Assembly (NCBI GenBank): GCA_944380635.1 | Contig: CALWID010000020.1 | Coordinates: forward strand, 1-48,726 | From: an uncultured Eubacterium sp. | Lineage (GTDB): Bacteria > Bacillota > Clostridia > Oscillospirales > Acutalibacteraceae | Length of the DNA stretch: 48,726 nucleotides | Direction: 5' to 3' | Part shown: positions 26,254 through 34,782 of the stretch, piece by piece | Numbering within the stretch: position 1 is the first letter of the stretch | How the letters are laid out: each line of letters starts with the position of its first letter | Program-made: the position numbers and the translations under genes | Notes under the pieces: model-generated | The model's database searches: none | Told to the model about the DNA's origin: nothing | The model's input: only the letters and a program-made list of their open reading frames with translations

Positions 26254-26604
26254 TTACTTTTCTATATTTTTGCAGGTTATAAAAGATATACCCGTGCCGA
26301 ACAGATTGTCAATAACGGTATCGCCCGCTTTTATCGGCACTTCAAGAGTAACATCATCAAGCAGACGCATAGCGTCAAACATTTTGCCCTTTGGTATTGC
26401 GCCGTTTGTTTTAACAGGGCAGCGCGGATATTCGCCGCTGTTGGTGCGAACCGTTGAAGTTATTACGCGCACGGGATTTTTAAGTTCGTTTTTACCGTAC
26501 TCGGCGCCTCTTGGGCAGGCGTTTCCCGTTACGGCGTAATCATTATTCTCATCAACTGTTAAGCGGCAGCCTTTGGGGCATGTTATACATATTAAATGAG
26601 TCAT
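26254..26604 (-). CDS. DUF1667 cysteine-motif protein, partner of flavoprotein oxidoreductases
   Basis: A 116-residue protein with CITCPKGC at the N-terminus, a third Cys in NACPRGAEYG, and YPRCPVKTNGAIPK in the middle. This is the DUF1667 pattern. The family is encoded with GlpA/GlpB-like flavoproteins in Clostridia and probably binds a metal or iron-sulfur centre through its cysteines. It starts two bases after the GlpB-like stop. It plausibly acts as the small electron-transfer subunit of the complex; that role is inferred from context. Confidence 0.85.
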   Translation of the reverse strand: MTHLICITCPKGCRLTVDENNDYAVTGNACPRGAEYGKNELKNPVRVITSTVRTNSGEYPRCPVKTNGAIPKGKMFDAMRLLDDVTLEVPIKAGDTVIDNLFGTGISFITCKNIEK

Positions 26605-26606
26605 AT

Positions 26607-27860
26607 TTACGCCTCCTCATTTGCCGATACCTTTATTTTGCCGGAAGTTATCTTATCCAGCAAAACTTTGGGCAGCGTTATTTTTTCCATTTCTCCGGGA
26701 GCCATATGCTCGCGCTTAAACTTGGCAATAACAGTATCGCCGTCCGTTACGGTTACACTTGATTTTTCAAAAATTCGGCGAACACGGAAAAATATTTCCG
26801 CAGATTCCGAGCCGCGCCTTATTTTTTGCGGCACGGTGTAACTTACAAATTCATTAGTTTCAAGTTCTATGCAGTTATCACGGCTTTTTTCACCGCCCAG
26901 CACAAAATCCGCCGCCGCTTTGCCGGCACGCTGACTTTCGCCCGTAACGAAATCCACCAAATCGTGAACATGCACAACATTTCCGCAGGCAAAAATTCCG
27001 CTTGCGGAAGTTTCCATATTTTCAAACACAACGGCGCCGTTTGTGCGTGAATCCATATCTATGCCCGCTGTTCTTGTGAGTTCGTTTTCCGGAATAAGGC
27101 CAACGGAAAGCAAAACCGTATCGCAGTCAAACTGTATTTCCGTGCCGGGAACAGGTTTTCTGTCCGCCCCTACTTTTGCAACGGTAACGCCCTCCACACG
27201 GTTTTTACCCTGAATGTCAATTATTGTGTGGGAAAGATAAAGCGGTATATCAAAATCATTAAGGCACTGTACTATATTCCTTTGCAGACCGCCGGAATAA
27301 GGCATAATTTCCACGCAGGCAAGCACCTTTGCGCCCTCAAGAGTCATTCGGCGCGCCATTATAAGCCCTATATCGCCGGAGCCGAGGATAACAACACGCT
27401 TGCCTACCATATGCCCCTCTATATTAACATATCTTTGAGCGGCGCCGGCTGTAAGAATACCCGCAGGGCGTGTGCCCGGAATTGAAATGGCGCCCCTTGT
27501 GCGTTCGCGGCAGCCCATTGCAAGCACAACGGCGCCCGCGTCAAGTATCTGATACCCGTTTTCGGAATTAATACAGTGCACCTGGCGGCCCTGCGTTATT
27601 TCAAGCACCATTGTATCCGTCATTACTTCAACGGCGGTGTCCTTCAGCATTTCTATAAATCTGCCGGCGTATTCGGGGCCGGTGAGTTCTTCCTTAAAAT
27701 AATGCAGACCGAATCCGTTATGTATGCACTGATTCAGAATGCCGCCGAGTTCACGGTCTCTCTCAATAATAAGTATCTTCTTAAGCCCGTTTTCATAAGC
27801 GGAAAGCGCCGCGGCAAGGCCGGCAGGGCCGCCGCCTATAACTATGAGTTCATACATCAC
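26607..27860 (-). CDS. FAD/NAD-dependent oxidoreductase (GlpB-position)
   Basis: A 417-residue flavoprotein with the N-terminal FAD-binding loop GGGPAGLAAALSAYE, a second nucleotide loop VILGSGDIGLIMARR for NAD(P)H, and the C-terminal FAD motif GIFACGNVVHVHDLVD. It overlaps the preceding GlpA-like gene by four bases. The three-gene set with DUF1667 matches the anaerobic glycerol-3-phosphate dehydrogenase-like complexes of Clostridia, in which this subunit would pass electrons to or from NAD(P). Confidence 0.88.
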   Translation of the reverse strand: MMYELIVIGGGPAGLAAALSAYENGLKKILIIERDRELGGILNQCIHNGFGLHYFKEELTGPEYAGRFIEMLKDTAVEVMTDTMVLEITQGRQVHCINSENGYQILDAGAVVLAMGCRERTRGAISIPGTRPAGILTAGAAQRYVNIEGHMVGKRVVILGSGDIGLIMARRMTLEGAKVLACVEIMPYSGGLQRNIVQCLNDFDIPLYLSHTIIDIQGKNRVEGVTVAKVGADRKPVPGTEIQFDCDTVLLSVGLIPENELTRTAGIDMDSRTNGAVVFENMETSASGIFACGNVVHVHDLVDFVTGESQRAGKAAADFVLGGEKSRDNCIELETNEFVSYTVPQKIRRGSESAEIFFRVRRIFEKSSVTVTDGDTVIAKFKREHMAPGEMEKITLPKVLLDKITSGKIKVSANEEA

Positions 27861-29290
27861 TTAGCACCTCCGCTCTTTGTTTCGCCCACAAGAATGTAAC
27901 TGCCGGTATTATCCTGCAAAACATCCTCATAAGGAACATTTCTGAATTTTGCAATAATCTCCAACACTTTAGGGCCGCAGAATCCGCTTTGGCACCTGCC
28001 CATACCCGTGCCCGCTCTTCTTTTAATTCCATCCAGCGAAACAGGCGGAATGGGCGATTTAAGGGCGTCTATTATCTCGCCCTCCGTTATGGTTTCACAG
28101 CGGCAGATAACTCTGCCGTATGCGGGATTTTCCGCAATAACCCTGTTCTTTTCCTCATTTGAAAGTTTCTTGAATCGCAAATGCTTTCTTGAATCAATAA
28201 CATTTTCCTTTTTATTGAGTTCAAGCCCTTTTTCGGCAAGCATTTTAACTGCCTCAACTGCAATGGCAGGCGCGGCTGAAAGGCCCGGGGATTTTATGCC
28301 CGCAAGGTCAAGAAAATTTTCCGCCGCAAATTCAATAATAAAATCATCTCTGTCCGTAACGGCGCGAACGCCCGTAAAGTTTCTTATATTTTCCCTGAAC
28401 GCAATTGACGGAACGGACTTTACCGCCTTTTCCCTTATAAAGTCAAGGCAGCGGGATTTTGTGGAAGTATCGTCTTTATCCCTCGGGTCCGCATTAGGGC
28501 CAACAAGCAGATTGCCGTGGCAGGTGTGGGTTACAAGCACGCCTTTGCCGTCCTTATCAGGGCACTGAAAAATAACATGATTTGCCCTCTTGCCCTCGCT
28601 GAGGTCAAGCAGATAATACTCGCCGGCGCTGGGCAGCACTTTATACGCAGGCTCCGCCGCCATATTATGAACCGTATCACAATCCACGCCGGCGGCGTTT
28701 ATAACAAATTTGGCGTCCACACTGCCGCTTGGCGATTCAATATGCCAGAATCCGTCTTTTTTCTCAATGCCGGTAACTTCAAACTCAAGTTTTACCTCCG
28801 CGCCGTTTCTTACGGCTGTTTCAGCAAGCGCAATGCCGTATTCCCACGGATTTACTATTGCCGCGGTGGGCGCGTAAAGAGCGCATATCGCCTTATCGGA
28901 AATATAAGGCTCCATTTTTTTCAGTTCCTCAGCGTCAACTATTTTAAGACCTTCCACACCGTTTTCATTTCCGCGGCGATAAAGTTCCTCAACTTCCTTT
29001 TTATCATCCTGCGAAAACGCAACAACAAGCGAGCCTATTTGCTGATAAGGCACATCAAGTTTTTTGCAGAGTTCGCCCGCCATTTTTGAGCCCTGAACAT
29101 TAAGGCGCGCCATAAGCGTGCCCGGCAGCGGGTCATAACCGGCGTGGATAATGGCGCTGTTTGCCTTTGTTGTGCCGCAGCAGACATCATTTTTCTTTTC
29201 CAGCACGGCAATCTTAATATTGTGTTTGCTAAGATAATAAGCGCACGCCGAGCCTACTATGCCTGCTCCGATAATAGCAACATCATACAT
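27857..29290 (-). CDS. GlpA-like FAD-dependent dehydrogenase with BFD-type iron-sulfur domain
   Basis: A 477-residue protein. The N-terminus has the FAD loop GAGIVGSACAYYLSKH, and the DAO-type fold continues to about residue 380. The C-terminal part is a BFD-like [2Fe-2S] domain with cysteines in VICRCETITEGEI and GRCQSGFCGP. This combination is typical of anaerobic glycerol-3-phosphate dehydrogenase subunit A and relatives that oxidise 2-hydroxy acids, so the substrate is not certain. It starts 26 bases after the sortase-like gene and probably belongs to the same transcript. Confidence 0.88.
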   Translation of the reverse strand: MYDVAIIGAGIVGSACAYYLSKHNIKIAVLEKKNDVCCGTTKANSAIIHAGYDPLPGTLMARLNVQGSKMAGELCKKLDVPYQQIGSLVVAFSQDDKKEVEELYRRGNENGVEGLKIVDAEELKKMEPYISDKAICALYAPTAAIVNPWEYGIALAETAVRNGAEVKLEFEVTGIEKKDGFWHIESPSGSVDAKFVINAAGVDCDTVHNMAAEPAYKVLPSAGEYYLLDLSEGKRANHVIFQCPDKDGKGVLVTHTCHGNLLVGPNADPRDKDDTSTKSRCLDFIREKAVKSVPSIAFRENIRNFTGVRAVTDRDDFIIEFAAENFLDLAGIKSPGLSAAPAIAVEAVKMLAEKGLELNKKENVIDSRKHLRFKKLSNEEKNRVIAENPAYGRVICRCETITEGEIIDALKSPIPPVSLDGIKRRAGTGMGRCQSGFCGPKVLEIIAKFRNVPYEDVLQDNTGSYILVGETKSGGAK

Positions 29291-29316
29291 TTTTACCCCT
29301 CCCGTATGTGTATATA

Positions 29317-30462
29317 TTATTGATAGTCTTTTTCGGACTGAATACTTGTTTCTTCCTCAGAATCATCGGTATAAACCGTGGGATACCATTTTTCGGAAAA
29401 TCTGTAAGGATTTATTTCCCCCTGTAAATCATACCACGCCTGCGGATAATGAACGGAATCATTCGGCGCCGCGCTTTCCTGAGCGGGAGCGCCTAAAGCG
29501 CAAATCACAACAAATTCAAAATCCGGCATAAAATCCGAATCAATCGCTATTGTAAGCAATTTATCCGTATCATAGTTTAATTTATAATCCGTTTCATATA
29601 AAAAGCGGTGGTAAAGGCGGTCCGTGTAATCATTAAAACTGATAGGAGTCATCTTTTGGGTTACTCCGTAAGGGAACACATAGCCGCCGTCGTCAGAAGG
29701 ATTTTTATTTGTGTAAAACGCGCCGATAACGGTAAAATCATAATCCTCAAAAAGTGTGCTGTAAGTTATATTTTGCGGCGAGGCAAGATAATCTTCCGCG
29801 CTGCCGAAAGCGCTTTCCAAATCACACGAACCTGCGGGCATATGAATTACCGTGTTAAAATCAAGCCCGTCTGTTGAATTTGAAAAACTGAGATTCGGCA
29901 AAGTTGAAGCCGTGCTTTGCAAAACATAACCGCTGTAGCCGCACGCCTCTATTGAGATATGCCCCGTTGTGGACGGCACTTTTGCATACTGCTCGCAATA
30001 TTCTTCCCTGATTCCCGCGGGGAAATTCACATTCGGATACTGAGCCTCATACTCACGCAGATACGCAGTTTTTTGGTAATTCACCGCGGCAGCGGCGCTT
30101 ATCGCCGCGGCAGCGGCGCAAATTACGGCAACTGATGAAATAATCACCCTTTTGCCTTTTTTGGTTCTTGAAAATTCTTTTACGCGGCTGAAAAAAGCCT
30201 TTAATTTTCCATCGGCTTTCGGGCGCTCTTCGCCGCTCTTTTCGCCGCCGTTCTTGCTTTTTTCCCGCTTTTTTATCCCCGCTTTTGCGCTTTTGTCTAT
30301 TTCTGGGGAAGTATCTGAATTTTCATTTTCATTATTGATTTTTTTGTGATTTGAAATATCTATTTTACCGAAATTCTTTTCCCTGCGGGCTTTTTGCTTT
30401 TTGTAATCGCCCAGCAGTTCGTCAATTTCGTCCGCCCTTTTATTTTCTTTTTTATCACTCAT
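29317..30462 (-). CDS. Sortase B-like membrane protein lacking all catalytic residues
   Basis: A 381-residue protein. Residues 1-100 are charged and cytoplasmic, 104-127 form a membrane segment, and the rest is outside. The outer part aligns with the intact sortase B at 35656-36552 through NTVIH (203-207), GYVFPYG, KLLTIAID, DFEFVVICAL and YPQAWYDLQGEINPYRFSEKWYP-like ends. At the three catalytic positions it has Pro209 for His, Asp308 for Cys and Glu316 for Arg. It therefore cannot work as a sortase. The frame is open and the start overlaps the thiI stop by four bases (ATGA), so the gene appears maintained rather than decayed. It may bind sorting signals or partner the active enzyme; that is inference. 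Confidence 0.72.
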   Translation of the reverse strand: MSDKKENKRADEIDELLGDYKKQKARREKNFGKIDISNHKKINNENENSDTSPEIDKSAKAGIKKREKSKNGGEKSGEERPKADGKLKAFFSRVKEFSRTKKGKRVIISSVAVICAAAAAISAAAAVNYQKTAYLREYEAQYPNVNFPAGIREEYCEQYAKVPSTTGHISIEACGYSGYVLQSTASTLPNLSFSNSTDGLDFNTVIHMPAGSCDLESAFGSAEDYLASPQNITYSTLFEDYDFTVIGAFYTNKNPSDDGGYVFPYGVTQKMTPISFNDYTDRLYHRFLYETDYKLNYDTDKLLTIAIDSDFMPDFEFVVICALGAPAQESAAPNDSVHYPQAWYDLQGEINPYRFSEKWYPTVYTDDSEEETSIQSEKDYQ

Positions 30463-31640
30463 ACGCCTGCCGCCTTAATAAATCTGCGTTTCGCGCCTTT
30501 TACGGCGGCGTCTATCATTTCATCAAGATTTGCTATTTTGCTTTCCGCCGCCTCAACATCCTGCGGTTTCGGGCGGGTGCGCGGGTGCTTTGGAGTAAAC
30601 ACCGTGCAGCAGTCCTCATACGGCTGAATAGAAGTTTCAAAAGTATCTATTTTCCTTGAAACGGAGATTATTTCATCCTTATCCATTCCTATACAGGGGC
30701 GGAAAACGGGAAATTTCGCAACGCTGTCAGTACACTGCAAAGCATAAATAGTCTGGCTTGCCACCTGCCCCAGGCTTTCGCCCGTAATAAGCGCGCGGCA
30801 GTTTTGATTTTCGGCGATTATATTGCTTATCTTCATCATTATCCGGCGCATAACAAGAGTAAAATACTCCTCCGGGCAGTAATCGCGAATTGCCTCCTGA
30901 ATTTCCGTAAACGGCACCACATATGTGGTAATAGTGCCGCAGTAGGCGGAAACTTTTTTCAGCAAATCCATAACTTTTATAAGCGCAAGTTCGCTTGTAT
31001 ACGGCGGGGACGCAAAGTGAACGGCAACAAGTTCTATGCCTCTTTTTGCCATCATATAAGCCGCCACGGGAGAATCTATTCCGCCGCTGATAAGCACCGC
31101 CGCCCTGCCGCTTGTGCCCGTGGGCATACCGCCCGCGCCCTTTATATTGTTACCGCGCACAAAGGCATGGGTATCTCTTATCTCCACCGTAACGGTAACA
31201 TCGGGATTATGCACATCAACTTTTAAATGATTAAATTTTTTAAGCAGAGCGCCGCCGAGTTCGCGGCAAATTTCAGGCGATTTCAGCGGAAATTTTTTAT
31301 CGCTGCGCTTTGCCTCCACCTTAAAAGTTGAAACAAGCGAAAGTTCATCCGCAAGATACTCCCTTGCCGTTTTAACAATGCTTTGCATATCCTTTTCGCA
31401 CACCGCCGCGCGCGAATACGCCGCTATGCCGAAAACTTTTCCCAGCCTTTCGGCAACTTCGTCCAGATCGGCTCCCTCCGGCGCCTCCACCATAATTGTG
31501 GACTGGCTTTTTGTAAATTTAAACTCGCCCAAATCCTCCAAATGGCGGCGCATATTTTTTATCAAAACATCTTCAAACGAACTGCGGTTAAGCCCTTTTA
31601 AAACAAGTTCTCCGTTTTTTACAAGTATAATTTCTTTCAT
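30459..31640 (-). CDS. thiI: tRNA 4-thiouridine sulfurtransferase
   Basis: About 393 residues from the ATG at 31640, which has GAGGTAAAT just upstream; the frame extends 16 codons further with no site. An N-terminal ferredoxin-like and THUMP region (about 1-160) is followed by the PP-loop ATP pyrophosphatase motif ISGGIDSPVAAYM. The rhodanese domain found in enterobacterial ThiI is absent, as is usual in Firmicutes. It activates U8 of tRNA with ATP and replaces the oxygen with sulfur. The sulfur donor is probably the cysteine desulfurase encoded directly upstream, whose stop overlaps this start region. Confidence 0.93.
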   Translation of the reverse strand: MKEIILVKNGELVLKGLNRSSFEDVLIKNMRRHLEDLGEFKFTKSQSTIMVEAPEGADLDEVAERLGKVFGIAAYSRAAVCEKDMQSIVKTAREYLADELSLVSTFKVEAKRSDKKFPLKSPEICRELGGALLKKFNHLKVDVHNPDVTVTVEIRDTHAFVRGNNIKGAGGMPTGTSGRAAVLISGGIDSPVAAYMMAKRGIELVAVHFASPPYTSELALIKVMDLLKKVSAYCGTITTYVVPFTEIQEAIRDYCPEEYFTLVMRRIMMKISNIIAENQNCRALITGESLGQVASQTIYALQCTDSVAKFPVFRPCIGMDKDEIISVSRKIDTFETSIQPYEDCCTVFTPKHPRTRPKPQDVEAAESKIANLDEMIDAAVKGAKRRFIKAAGV

Positions 31641-31642
31641 AT

Positions 31643-32776
31643 TTACCTCGGGTGTTTTTCTGTAATATCTTTTATTGCGGCGGCGCATACTTCGCAGTCA
31701 TGCCGCGTGTTATAGCGCGAAAAACTTATTCTTATGCTTTTGTCCGCAACTTCATCGCTGAGGCGCATTGCCGCAAGCACATGGCTCTTTTTACCCTTTG
31801 CGCAGGCGGAACCGTTGCTGACATACACTTCGTATTTTGACGAAAGTTCCTGCACAATAGTCTGGCTGCGCATAAAGGTGGGAATATATACATTAAGAAT
31901 GTAAGGCGAGGCGTTTTCATCACTGTTAAACTCAACGCCGTCTATTTTGCCCAAAAGTTCCCTTAAATAAGAATTAAGTCCTTTAACAGCCGCGCCCTGC
32001 GCCTGAATATCGGGCAGAGCCGCTGCCGCCGCTCCGAACCCGGCAATAAGAGGGGACGCCTCCGTGCCCGGGCGCATGCGTTTTTCCTGCTCGCCGCCAA
32101 AAGTACGGGGCAGTATTCTGACGCCTTTTTTAATATAAAGCGCGCCCGCCCCTTTCGGGCCGTGAATTTTATGAGCCGTTACAGAAACCAAATCAGCCCC
32201 TAATTTTTTAGGGCTGAATTTTATTTTGCCCAGCGCCTGCACGCAATCCGTGTGGAAAAGAGCGGGCGCTTTTTTCATCTCTATTATTCTTCTGATTTTA
32301 TCAACCGGCAAAACAGAGCCGATTTCATTATTGATATACATGGCGGAAACAAGAATAGTTTTATCATTTACCGCCCCGGCAAAATCGGAAACGGAAATAT
32401 TGCCGTGCTTATCCGGCGCCAGCCTTATTACCTCAAACCCCTGCTTTTCAAGTTCATCAGCAGCGGCAATAACGCTTTCATGCTCAACCGCGGTGGTAAC
32501 AATCCTGTTTCCCGCGCGCCTTTTTGCAGCGCACGCGCCGAAAAGCGCCAGGTTGTTTGCCTCCGTTGCCCCGCTGGTGAAATAAATTTCATCTTTTTCG
32601 CACCCCAGAACACGGGCAACCGCCTCCCTTGCTGAAATAAGCGATTTAGCCGCCTCAATTCCCGCCGAGTGCAGGCTGGATGGATTACCGTAATTTTCCG
32701 TCATCATATAATTTACGGCGTCAACAGCCTCCCTGCACGGTTTTGTTGTGGCGCTGTTATCAAGATAAACTGCCAT
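31643..32776 (-). CDS. Cysteine desulfurase (NifS/IscS family)
   Basis: A 377-residue PLP enzyme. It starts MAVYLDNSATTKPC, has the PLP-binding Lys in SVTAHKIHGPKGAGALY and the persulfide-forming Cys in YVSNGSACAKGKKSH. It takes sulfur from cysteine and passes it on as a persulfide. Because thiI follows directly, the likely job is tRNA thiolation, as for NifZ in Bacillus subtilis; a second use in iron-sulfur cluster formation cannot be excluded. Its start overlaps the end of the HAD-Nudix gene by 17 bases. Confidence 0.93.
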   Translation of the reverse strand: MAVYLDNSATTKPCREAVDAVNYMMTENYGNPSSLHSAGIEAAKSLISAREAVARVLGCEKDEIYFTSGATEANNLALFGACAAKRRAGNRIVTTAVEHESVIAAADELEKQGFEVIRLAPDKHGNISVSDFAGAVNDKTILVSAMYINNEIGSVLPVDKIRRIIEMKKAPALFHTDCVQALGKIKFSPKKLGADLVSVTAHKIHGPKGAGALYIKKGVRILPRTFGGEQEKRMRPGTEASPLIAGFGAAAAALPDIQAQGAAVKGLNSYLRELLGKIDGVEFNSDENASPYILNVYIPTFMRSQTIVQELSSKYEVYVSNGSACAKGKKSHVLAAMRLSDEVADKSIRISFSRYNTRHDCEVCAAAIKDITEKHPR

Positions 32777-33950
32777 TTCTCATCATTTCCCTGATTTTCA
32801 TTATTCCTATCTGCGTTTTAGCGTCCTTAAACTCGCCGTTCATAACACGCCTGAACGCCTCGTCAAGCGGCACTTTATAAACATCAAGCCGCTCGTCCTC
32901 ATCAAGGTGCTGCTCTCCGTACTGAAGCCCCTTTGCAAGGTAGATTCTGATTATCTCGCCGCAGTAACCCGGAGTGGGATAAAGTTCGCCTATATATCTA
33001 AACTCGCTTGCCGTACAGCCGCACTCCTCGCTGAATTCGCGCTTTGCCGCCTCGTACGGGTCTTCGTCTTTTTCAAGTTTGCCGGCGGGTATCTCAAAAA
33101 TAGTTTCCTTATACGGCGCCCTGAACTGCCGCACAAGCAAAACTTCGTTATCATCTGTAATGCCCACTATGGCAACGCCGCCGTTGTGGTCAACTATTTC
33201 GCGCTTGGCGCGTGTTCCGTCCACCAAAGTAACGGTATCTTCATGCACGGTGATTATTCTGCCGTTGTAGATTCCCGTGCTCTCCTCCGTCTGCTCAAAA
33301 TAGCCGAGCGCAATGGATTCAACATCGCCTATCTTTTCCGCAATGAAATCCGCGCCCGCCTCAATAAGTTCAAACTTGGTGCCGTAACCCCAGAGCGCGC
33401 CTACGGAAAGCATTTCGTTTGCCTTTGCCCCCGCAATATCCAATCTTCTGTCCCCCACCATAAAGGTGTTTTCGTTATTTACACCCATTGTGGTCATACA
33501 CCTTGTTATAATGCTTGCCTTTGACTCGCAGTCCGCCGTGAAACTGACTCCGCACACGCAGTCAAAATACTTCATAACATTAAAACGCTCAAGCAGGGTT
33601 TCAATATATTTCTGCGGTTTGGAAGAGGCAATGCCTATCTTTAAACCGTCTTTTTTAAGCGCCGAAAGCAGGGTTTCTATCCCCTCATAAAGTTCACTTT
33701 CGTAAACGCCCTGATTTGTGTATCTTTCCCTGTATTTTTTAACAAGTTCAAGAGCGGTCTGCGGGTCTGCCCCGAAACGCTCCTGAAATGTTACAAGCAG
33801 CGGCGGGCCCATGAAAAATTCCAGTTCGGTTTCATCTTCGGGAACGGGAAATCCGAATGCCTCCAGCGCGTATTTGGCGCTTTTTACAACGCCCGGCGCA
33901 GTTGCGCATACAGTTCCGTCAAAATCAAAAATTACAGCCTTAAATTTCAT
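32760..33950 (-). CDS. HAD phosphatase fused to Nudix (ADP-ribose pyrophosphatase-like) hydrolase
   Basis: About 396 residues from the ATG at 33950, chosen because GGTGAG lies five bases upstream; an in-frame ATG at 33962 has no site. The first 215 residues are a HAD hydrolase of the phosphoglycolate phosphatase type (VIFDFDGTV with the catalytic Asp pair, GIASSKP, FMVGDRRLDIAGAKAN). The last 170 are a Nudix domain with a complete Nudix box (GKLEKDEDPYEAAKREFSEECG), most like ADP-ribose pyrophosphatases. One polypeptide could remove ribose-phosphate type damage products or recycle NAD breakdown products. It is the first gene of the operon running to 26254 and has a shared hairpin element upstream. 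Confidence 0.88.
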   Translation of the reverse strand: MKFKAVIFDFDGTVCATAPGVVKSAKYALEAFGFPVPEDETELEFFMGPPLLVTFQERFGADPQTALELVKKYRERYTNQGVYESELYEGIETLLSALKKDGLKIGIASSKPQKYIETLLERFNVMKYFDCVCGVSFTADCESKASIITRCMTTMGVNNENTFMVGDRRLDIAGAKANEMLSVGALWGYGTKFELIEAGADFIAEKIGDVESIALGYFEQTEESTGIYNGRIITVHEDTVTLVDGTRAKREIVDHNGGVAIVGITDDNEVLLVRQFRAPYKETIFEIPAGKLEKDEDPYEAAKREFSEECGCTASEFRYIGELYPTPGYCGEIIRIYLAKGLQYGEQHLDEDERLDVYKVPLDEAFRRVMNGEFKDAKTQIGIMKIREMMRNGSLS

Positions 33951-33967
33951 TCTACTCACCATAGTGT

Positions 33968-34027
33968 TTTAAAAATCATTAACGCCTTTCTGTATCCTGC
34001 CAAGGCGTTAACGGAGTTTACAGCCGT
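33968..34027 (-). promoter_or_regulatory. Conserved hairpin element, copy A (leader of HAD-Nudix operon)
   Basis: A 60-nt element matching copy B at 38063-38122 without gaps at 50 of 60 positions. Read on the minus strand it has ACGGCTGTAA, then a stem CGTTAACGCCTT/AAGGCGTTAATG around a 13-nt variable loop, then ATTTTTAAA. It ends 18 bases before the chosen start codon. A hairpin followed by a U run fits a terminator or riboswitch expression platform; a protein operator is the alternative. Confidence 0.6.
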
Positions 34028-34123
34028 ATCAAATTTACCCTTTGGCAAATTCTGACGGCTTATGATTCAGCGGCGTGATTTTTCACGCTTATCTTCTGTT
34101 TAAAAATACTGAAAAGGCGTTTT

Positions 34124-34507
34124 TCAGCCGAGTTTAGCCAAAAATTTTTCACTCAAAACGACAAAACGCTCTATAGTGCCGCCGCCTATTTTTTCGCCCT
34201 TTTCATTTTTCGCCTCAACGGAAAATGTAAGTTTCCTGCCGCTTACCTCAGTTATCTGCGCTCTTGCGGTAATCTTTTCGCCAACGCCGCTTGCTCTGTC
34301 GTGCGAAACATTTATATGCGTTCCCACGGTTGTTTCTCCCTCTTCAAGAAAAGGAGAAACAGCGTCGCATGTTGCGCCCTCCATAAGCGCAATCATAAAC
34401 GGCGTGCCAAGCACGGGCAAAGACCCGCTGCCTGCCGCGGCGGCAGTGTTTTCATTGCTTACAACAAGTGATTTTTCGGCAAAAGCGCCTGATTTTATTT
34501 CTTTCAT
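34124..34507 (-). CDS. Hotdog-fold thioesterase (FlK-like)
   Basis: About 127 residues from the ATG at 34507, which has GAAAGG upstream; the longer frame to 34642 has no ribosome binding site. The protein shows the single hotdog pattern of the fluoroacetyl-CoA-thioesterase-like family: VLGTPFMIALMEGATCDAV, VGTHINVSHDRASGVGEKI and GGTIERFVV. These small enzymes hydrolyse acyl-CoA thioesters. The acyl group cannot be told. It stands alone between the two transcription units. Confidence 0.82.
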   Translation of the reverse strand: MKEIKSGAFAEKSLVVSNENTAAAAGSGSLPVLGTPFMIALMEGATCDAVSPFLEEGETTVGTHINVSHDRASGVGEKITARAQITEVSGRKLTFSVEAKNEKGEKIGGGTIERFVVLSEKFLAKLG

Positions 34508-34782
34508 ATATAAACCTTTCCCGCGCTGCGCGCGTGTCAAAATCTGCCGCGTTTGCGGCACAGTCCGGTACAACTCAGTATAACATAATTTTTTTAGTAA
34601 TACAATATTAATAATTGAGCGGCAGATATGCCGCAAAAGCAAAACACGCTCTGAAAAAATTCTCGCGCGGCAGTTAATTTAATCTTTACCGTTTACGCGC
34701 CTGAATGAAATTTTAAAGCGGTGGCAATTTTTATAATAATATGATACAATATCTTAAATTTGGTTTTATCAGGGGGCAGAAA

